Shown: piece after piece, positions 8,158 through 11,153 of the stretch
How positions within the stretch are numbered: position 1 is the first letter of the stretch
Layout: each line of letters opens with the position of its first letter
NCBI GenBank assembly: GCA_030824295.1
Contig: JAVBYA010000299.1
Span: forward strand, 1-11,153
From: Bacteroidota bacterium
GTDB taxonomy: Bacteria > Bacteroidota > Ignavibacteria > UBA10030 > UBA8401
DNA: 11,153 nucleotides
Direction: 5' to 3'
Notes under the pieces: generated by a model
The model's database searches: none
Told to the model about the DNA's origin: nothing
The model's input: the letters and a program-made list of their open reading frames with translations, nothing else
Position numbers and translations under genes: made by a program

Positions 8158-8709
8158 TCACCGGTATATGAAATCTTTTCCGATCTCGCCGAACAGCGGA
8201 GCCGCACCGTCCTTCGGAGAGACCAATGGTTCGGCAACGTTCCATTGGATGCCGAGCACCGGGTCGTTGAAGCGAATGGCCCGTTCGTGCTCCCTGGAAT
8301 AGTAGCTGGTGCATTTATAATGGAAGACGGCGGATTCGGACAGGACCGAGAACCCATGAGCGAATCCGGGCGGGATCCACAACTGCGCACTGTTCTCGTC
8401 TGAAAGCTCCACCGCCACATGCCGGCCGAACGTCGGCGAACCGAACCGGACATCCACTGCGACATCGATCACACGGCCGGAGAGGACCTTGCAGAGTTTC
8501 CCCTGAGCGAACTCCCCTACCTGATAATGCAGACCGCGGATGGTATTCCGTTTGGATTCCGATACATTGTCCTGTACGAATTCCACCGGACCGCAGATCT
8601 CCTCGTACCGCTTCTTGCTGTACGCTTCGAAGAAATATCCGCGGTCGTCCCGCATGACGGACGGAGTGATGAGGACGACGCCGGAGAGTTCGCTGGGCTG
8701 GATGTTCAT
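8158..8709 (-). CDS. rmlC: dTDP-4-dehydrorhamnose 3,5-epimerase (RmlC)
   Basis: The product is a 183-residue cytoplasmic cupin enzyme. It epimerises C3 and C5 of dTDP-4-keto-6-deoxy-glucose, the third step of dTDP-L-rhamnose synthesis. The family pattern is nearly complete. It includes DxRGYFFE (21-28), TIRGLHYQ with the presumed catalytic base His61, QGKL (69-72), SPTFG (91-95), WIPPGFAHGF (111-120), HYKCTSYY with the conserved Tyr131, and NDP (148-150). Length is as expected for the family. The frame is open further upstream into rmlA, but the protein resembles RmlC only from MNIQ. ATG at 8709 has GAGGA 6 nt upstream. ATG at 8715 overlaps the rmlA stop (ATGA) but leaves no room for the Shine-Dalgarno, so I chose 8709. 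It is co-transcribed with rmlA. rmlB and rmlD are not in the window. Confidence 0.95.
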   Translation of the reverse strand: MNIQPSELSGVVLITPSVMRDDRGYFFEAYSKKRYEEICGPVEFVQDNVSESKRNTIRGLHYQVGEFAQGKLCKVLSGRVIDVAVDVRFGSPTFGRHVAVELSDENSAQLWIPPGFAHGFSVLSESAVFHYKCTSYYSREHERAIRFNDPVLGIQWNVAEPLVSPKDGAAPLFGEIGKDFIYR

Positions 8710-8711
8710 GC

Positions 8712-9575
8712 TCATTCCTCGTGCAGGATACGTTCCAGATACGAACGGTAGGCGGAACGGGGGATGCCGTTGATGGCCTGCTCGAACTGTTCCTTGTTGA
8801 TGAACTTCATCAGATAGGCGATCTCTTCCAGACATGCCACTTTCAGTCCCTGCCGGTCCTCGATCACGCCGAAGAAGTTCGATGCCTGCAGCAATGCTTC
8901 CGGCGTTCCGGTGTCGAGCCATGCAACACCGCGGCCGATCTTCTCCACGCGGAGTTTCCCTTCGCGAAGATAGGTGTTGTTCACATCGGTGATCTCCAAC
9001 TCGCCGCGCGGCGAGGGTTTGATGTTCTTCGAGATCTCCACGACCCTGTTGTCGAACACATAGAGTCCGGGGACCGCAAAGCTGGACTTGGGCTGTTTTG
9101 GTTTCTCTTCGATGGAGATGGCGCGTCCGCTCTTGTCGAACTCCACCACGCCGTACCGTTCGGGATCGTTCACGCGGTACCCGAAGATGGTCGCGCCTTC
9201 CGTCCGCTTGAGCGCTTCGTAGAAGAAGTCGAGCTGTCCGTAAAAGATATTGTCGCCGAGGATCAGCGAGACGCCGTCGCCGCCGATGAACGATTCGCCG
9301 AGCAGGAACGATTCCGCGATGCCGTTCGGCGCTTCCTGCAGTTTGTAGGAGATGGAGATGCCGAGATGCGCACCGTCCCCGAACAGCGTCTGATACATCG
9401 GGATGGTCTCACGGTTGGAAACGATGAGAATATCGCGGATGCCGCCGAGCATGAGGATGGAGATCGGATAATAGATCAGCGGCTTATCATAGATGATGGT
9501 AAGCTGTTTGCTGTAGACCTTGGTGATGGGATAGAGCCGGGTACCGGAGCCCCCCGCAAGCACGATGCCTTTCAT
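8712..9575 (-). CDS. rmlA: Glucose-1-phosphate thymidylyltransferase (RmlA)
   Basis: This 287-residue enzyme joins dTTP and glucose-1-phosphate to dTDP-glucose, the entry step for dTDP-L-rhamnose and related deoxysugars in the cytoplasm. The nucleotidyltransferase signature GGSGTRL is at residues 8-14. Lys23 and Gln24 follow, with YDKPLIYYP at 29-37, LGDN with the metal-binding Asp108 at 106-109, ATIFGYRVNDPERYGVVEF at 128-146, EEKP at 156-159, RGELEIT at 190-196 and WLDTGT with Asp221 at 219-224. Length is normal. AAAGG (9582-9586) sits 6 nt before the ATG. Two segments depart from the commonest text: KQLTIIYDKP rather than KQLLPxYDKP, and NGIAESF rather than DGLAQAF. This suggests a subgroup of the family rather than loss of function. 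The gene is followed by rmlC with touching frames. Confidence 0.96.
   Translation of the reverse strand: MKGIVLAGGSGTRLYPITKVYSKQLTIIYDKPLIYYPISILMLGGIRDILIVSNRETIPMYQTLFGDGAHLGISISYKLQEAPNGIAESFLLGESFIGGDGVSLILGDNIFYGQLDFFYEALKRTEGATIFGYRVNDPERYGVVEFDKSGRAISIEEKPKQPKSSFAVPGLYVFDNRVVEISKNIKPSPRGELEITDVNNTYLREGKLRVEKIGRGVAWLDTGTPEALLQASNFFGVIEDRQGLKVACLEEIAYLMKFINKEQFEQAINGIPRSAYRSYLERILHEE
8716..8720 (-). promoter_or_regulatory. Ribosome binding site deciding the rmlC start
   Basis: GAGGA lies within the last sense codons of rmlA, directly before its TGA. It is 6 nt before ATG 8709 but touches ATG 8715, which favours the 8709 start and points to translational coupling. Confidence 0.55.
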
Positions 9576-9605
9576 TGGGAACCTTTCACGTTTCAGATGG
9601 AGAGG

Positions 9606-9634
9606 AATATACTGAAGTTTTCAACGGAAGAAAA
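9606..9634 (-). promoter_or_regulatory. Possible sigma70-like promoter upstream of rmlA
   Basis: On the minus strand TATATT (9606-9611) has five matches to TATAAT. It lies 17 nt downstream of TTTTCT (9629-9634), a poor -35. Transcription from it would start about 24 nt before the rmlA ATG, inside the 68-nt gap after the REC-HPt gene. Bacteroidota promoters often differ from this consensus, so it is only a candidate; rmlA may also be read from upstream. Confidence 0.22.
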
Positions 9635-9643
9635 ACCGCCTGT

Positions 9644-10402
9644 CTACAGATGAGCGACCATGATATAGTCCCGGATCTCCCCCATCTGCCGCTGCATCAG
9701 GACGAAATGCGACTGGATGGATGCGCGGTCCTCGGCTTTGGCGTATGCCTCCATCGTAATGCAGCCGCTGCGGATCGATTCGATGCCCAGATTGGCGGAG
9801 GAACCTTTCAATTTGTGCGAGCTCTCATAGATCCGTTTGAAATTCCCTTCGGCGACCGCCTCCATGATCTCTGCGGAATACTGCTCCAGATCCTGCAGAT
9901 AGAGATTGAGCAGTTCCTTGATGAGACCGGCATCGCCGATCTCACGGATCTGGTCGAGACGTTTAGGGTCGATGAATTGAACGGGAGGCTCCGGCGCGGC
10001 CGATGACCTCTCCGACGGAAGTGCGAACGAGGGGAACCATTTGGTGATCGACAACTCCAGGTCCTGCTGTTTGATCGGTTTGGCGAGGTAATCATCCATT
10101 CCCGCATCCAGGCACCGTTCGCGGTCCCCGAGCATCGCATTGGCCGTCAGTGCGATGATCACGCTCCGCTCCTGCTGACCGCCCGGACCGCGGATGACCC
10201 TGGTCGCTTCCAGTCCGTCCATCTCCGGCATCTGCACATCCATCAGGATCAGATGGAACGGCTGTGCCGCGGCAGCACGCACTGCTTCGAGTCCGTTCAC
10301 CGCCACGACCGGCATAACGCCGAGCCGTTCGAGCATCCGGACCACCACTTTTTGGTTGATCACATTGTCTTCAACGACCAGAACATTCAGCGGTGCAGAC
10401 AT
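9644..10402 (-). CDS. REC-HPt phosphorelay protein without kinase or DNA-binding domain
   Basis: The 252-residue protein has a receiver domain (about 5-122) and an HPt domain (about 145-250). Receiver residues are all present: the acidic pair Glu11/Asp12, phospho-acceptor Asp55 in LILMDVQMPEMDG, Thr86 in ALTANAM, and Lys108 in YLAKP. The HPt site is His196 in SSHKLKGSSANLG. The receiver text (DNxINQKVV, LTANAMxGDRERCLxAGMDDYLxKP) is that found at the C-terminus of hybrid histidine kinases. Here it stands as a separate gene, so it likely shuttles phosphate between a kinase and a response regulator coded elsewhere. AAGGAG (10415-10420) precedes the ATG by 12 nt, inside the end of the upstream gene. 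Only 6 nt separate the two frames. A role in surface or envelope control is suggested only by its neighbours. Confidence 0.92.
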   Translation of the reverse strand: MSAPLNVLVVEDNVINQKVVVRMLERLGVMPVVAVNGLEAVRAAAAQPFHLILMDVQMPEMDGLEATRVIRGPGGQQERSVIIALTANAMLGDRERCLDAGMDDYLAKPIKQQDLELSITKWFPSFALPSERSSAAPEPPVQFIDPKRLDQIREIGDAGLIKELLNLYLQDLEQYSAEIMEAVAEGNFKRIYESSHKLKGSSANLGIESIRSGCITMEAYAKAEDRASIQSHFVLMQRQMGEIRDYIMVAHL

Positions 10403-10408
10403 CTGCGG

Positions 10409-11153
10409 TCACGGCTCCTTCCGTTCGAGTGCTTCATAGTATCTCCTGATGAGTTCAAGGTATTCTTTGCTGTATCCGGCCTCCTGCACACGCTGGAGGT
10501 CCTGCTGCAGTTTGGAACGCACGGCGGGAGCGGTACGTTCAGCCGGTGCGCGGCGCGGCGGCGCTGATGCCGATGTTCCCTTCCGTTTCTGTTCATAATC
10601 GCGTTCACGCATGGAGCGCTGCGCCTGCAGCAGCCGGGAAAGGATCCGCTCCTGCTGCTGAAGGGTGTTCTTGTCCGCGTTGGACTGCTGCAGCTGCTGC
10701 ACGACCTCCTTCATTTCCTCCGAGATCTTCCCCAGATCCCCCATGATGCGTTCCTTCTCCGGCGACGTTGCGGCGTCCTGCTGCAGCTGTTCGAGCGACC
10801 GGCGGACCGCATCCTGCTGCCGCGCCAGCCGTCCCATCTCGTGCATTTGCTGCTGCGTCATCCCTTCCTGATCTCCCATCTGCTCCGTCTGCATATTGAT
10901 CTGCTGCTGCTGCATCGCCATACCGCGGAGCTGCTGCAGCAGCGAACCGCCCCCTTGGCCTCCCTGCTGCTGCATCTGCTGCATGGCTCCCTGCATCTGC
11001 ACCGCCGCTTTGTTCAGCGATGCCATCGCCTCTCCCTGCTGATTCGCTGCGCCCGGACCGTTCCGCTGTTCGACGGCGCTCATCGCCTGCTGCATCTGTC
11101 CCATCGCGCGTCCGATCTGTTTCCCCATCTCGGGGGTGACGGCGAAGGACTGC
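10409..11153 (-). CDS. C-terminal part of a DUF4175-like Q/M-rich coiled-coil protein (start outside window)
   Basis: The frame is open to the right edge and encodes the last 248 residues, beginning QSFAVTPEMGKQIGRAM; the internal Met at 11128 is therefore not the true start. The text is rich in Gln and Met (AMQQMQQQGG, MAMQQQQIN), then has a predicted helical region. That region carries RLARQQDAVRRSLEQL, ISEEMKEVVQQLQ, and the strongly patterned QQERILSRLLQAQRSMRERDYEQKR, followed by a Pro/Ala-rich linker and a basic tail. This arrangement is what I recall of the C-terminus of DUF4175 family proteins, large N-terminally membrane-anchored proteins of FCB bacteria with unknown function. That family assignment rests on memory of the motif pattern. 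It probably forms an operon with the REC-HPt gene, 6 nt downstream. Confidence 0.75.
   Translation of the reverse strand, partial: QSFAVTPEMGKQIGRAMGQMQQAMSAVEQRNGPGAANQQGEAMASLNKAAVQMQGAMQQMQQQGGQGGGSLLQQLRGMAMQQQQINMQTEQMGDQEGMTQQQMHEMGRLARQQDAVRRSLEQLQQDAATSPEKERIMGDLGKISEEMKEVVQQLQQSNADKNTLQQQERILSRLLQAQRSMRERDYEQKRKGTSASAPPRRAPAERTAPAVRSKLQQDLQRVQEAGYSKEYLELIRRYYEALERKEP

Noticed and set aside
8710..8922. N-terminal extension of the rmlC frame by about 71 codons
   Set aside because: It overlaps rmlA deeply, resembles no RmlC sequence, and a good ribosome binding site fits the later ATG at 8709.
9636..9650. CTGT-AG-ACAG hairpin followed by TTTTT at the end of the REC-HPt gene, considered as terminator
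   Set aside because: The four-base stem with a two-base loop is too weak, and the T-run is displaced by GCGG.
1..11153. CRISPR arrays, insertion sequences, tRNA or rRNA genes, prophage genes
   Set aside because: No short regularly spaced DNA repeats, transposase or integrase motifs, or cloverleaf sequences were seen. The repetition in the window is protein-level domain repetition.

Overview
The window looks like chromosomal DNA from a bacterium of the Bacteroidota/FCB superphylum. Ignavibacteriota-, Kapabacteria- or Calditrichota-like lineages fit best. The main clue is a giant secreted protein ending in a type A type IX secretion (T9SS) sorting domain of the QNFPNPFNP...LYRLE/MYIYRLE style. 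Supporting clues are a FCB-type dockerin/cohesin-like arrangement and the Q/M-rich C-terminal half of a DUF4175-like protein. The assignment to a class is an inference. All six genes that I accept lie on the minus strand, so transcription runs from high to low coordinates. Coding density is high and G+C is moderately high throughout.

Right part (about 11153 to 8158): the tail of a DUF4175-like coiled-coil protein (start outside the window) is followed after 6 nt by a stand-alone REC-HPt phosphorelay protein. After 68 nt come rmlA (glucose-1-phosphate thymidylyltransferase) and rmlC (dTDP-4-dehydrorhamnose 3,5-epimerase). These are the first and third enzymes of dTDP-L-rhamnose synthesis, and their reading frames nearly touch. 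rmlB and rmlD are not in the window.

Middle (8157 to 7879): the only real intergenic gap, 279 nt, holds a perfect 15-bp palindrome and probably the promoter of the surface-protein operon.

Left part (7878 to 1): two secreted giants are encoded 19 nt apart. The first is a complete 1896-residue right-handed beta-helix protein built from five modules of about 330 residues, then a dockerin-type calcium-binding pair, a cohesin-like domain and a T9SS C-terminal domain. The second, cut by the window start, has a signal peptide and then alternating cohesin-like and Ig-like domains (a repeat of about 205 residues), followed by cadherin/Ig-like domains.

Together the left operon encodes large cell-surface or secreted scaffold/adhesin-like proteins, and the right part encodes envelope sugar and signalling functions. 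The most interesting idea is that the neighbouring dockerin and cohesin-like domains form a non-cellulosomal surface assembly. I found no mobile element, CRISPR array, tRNA or rRNA.
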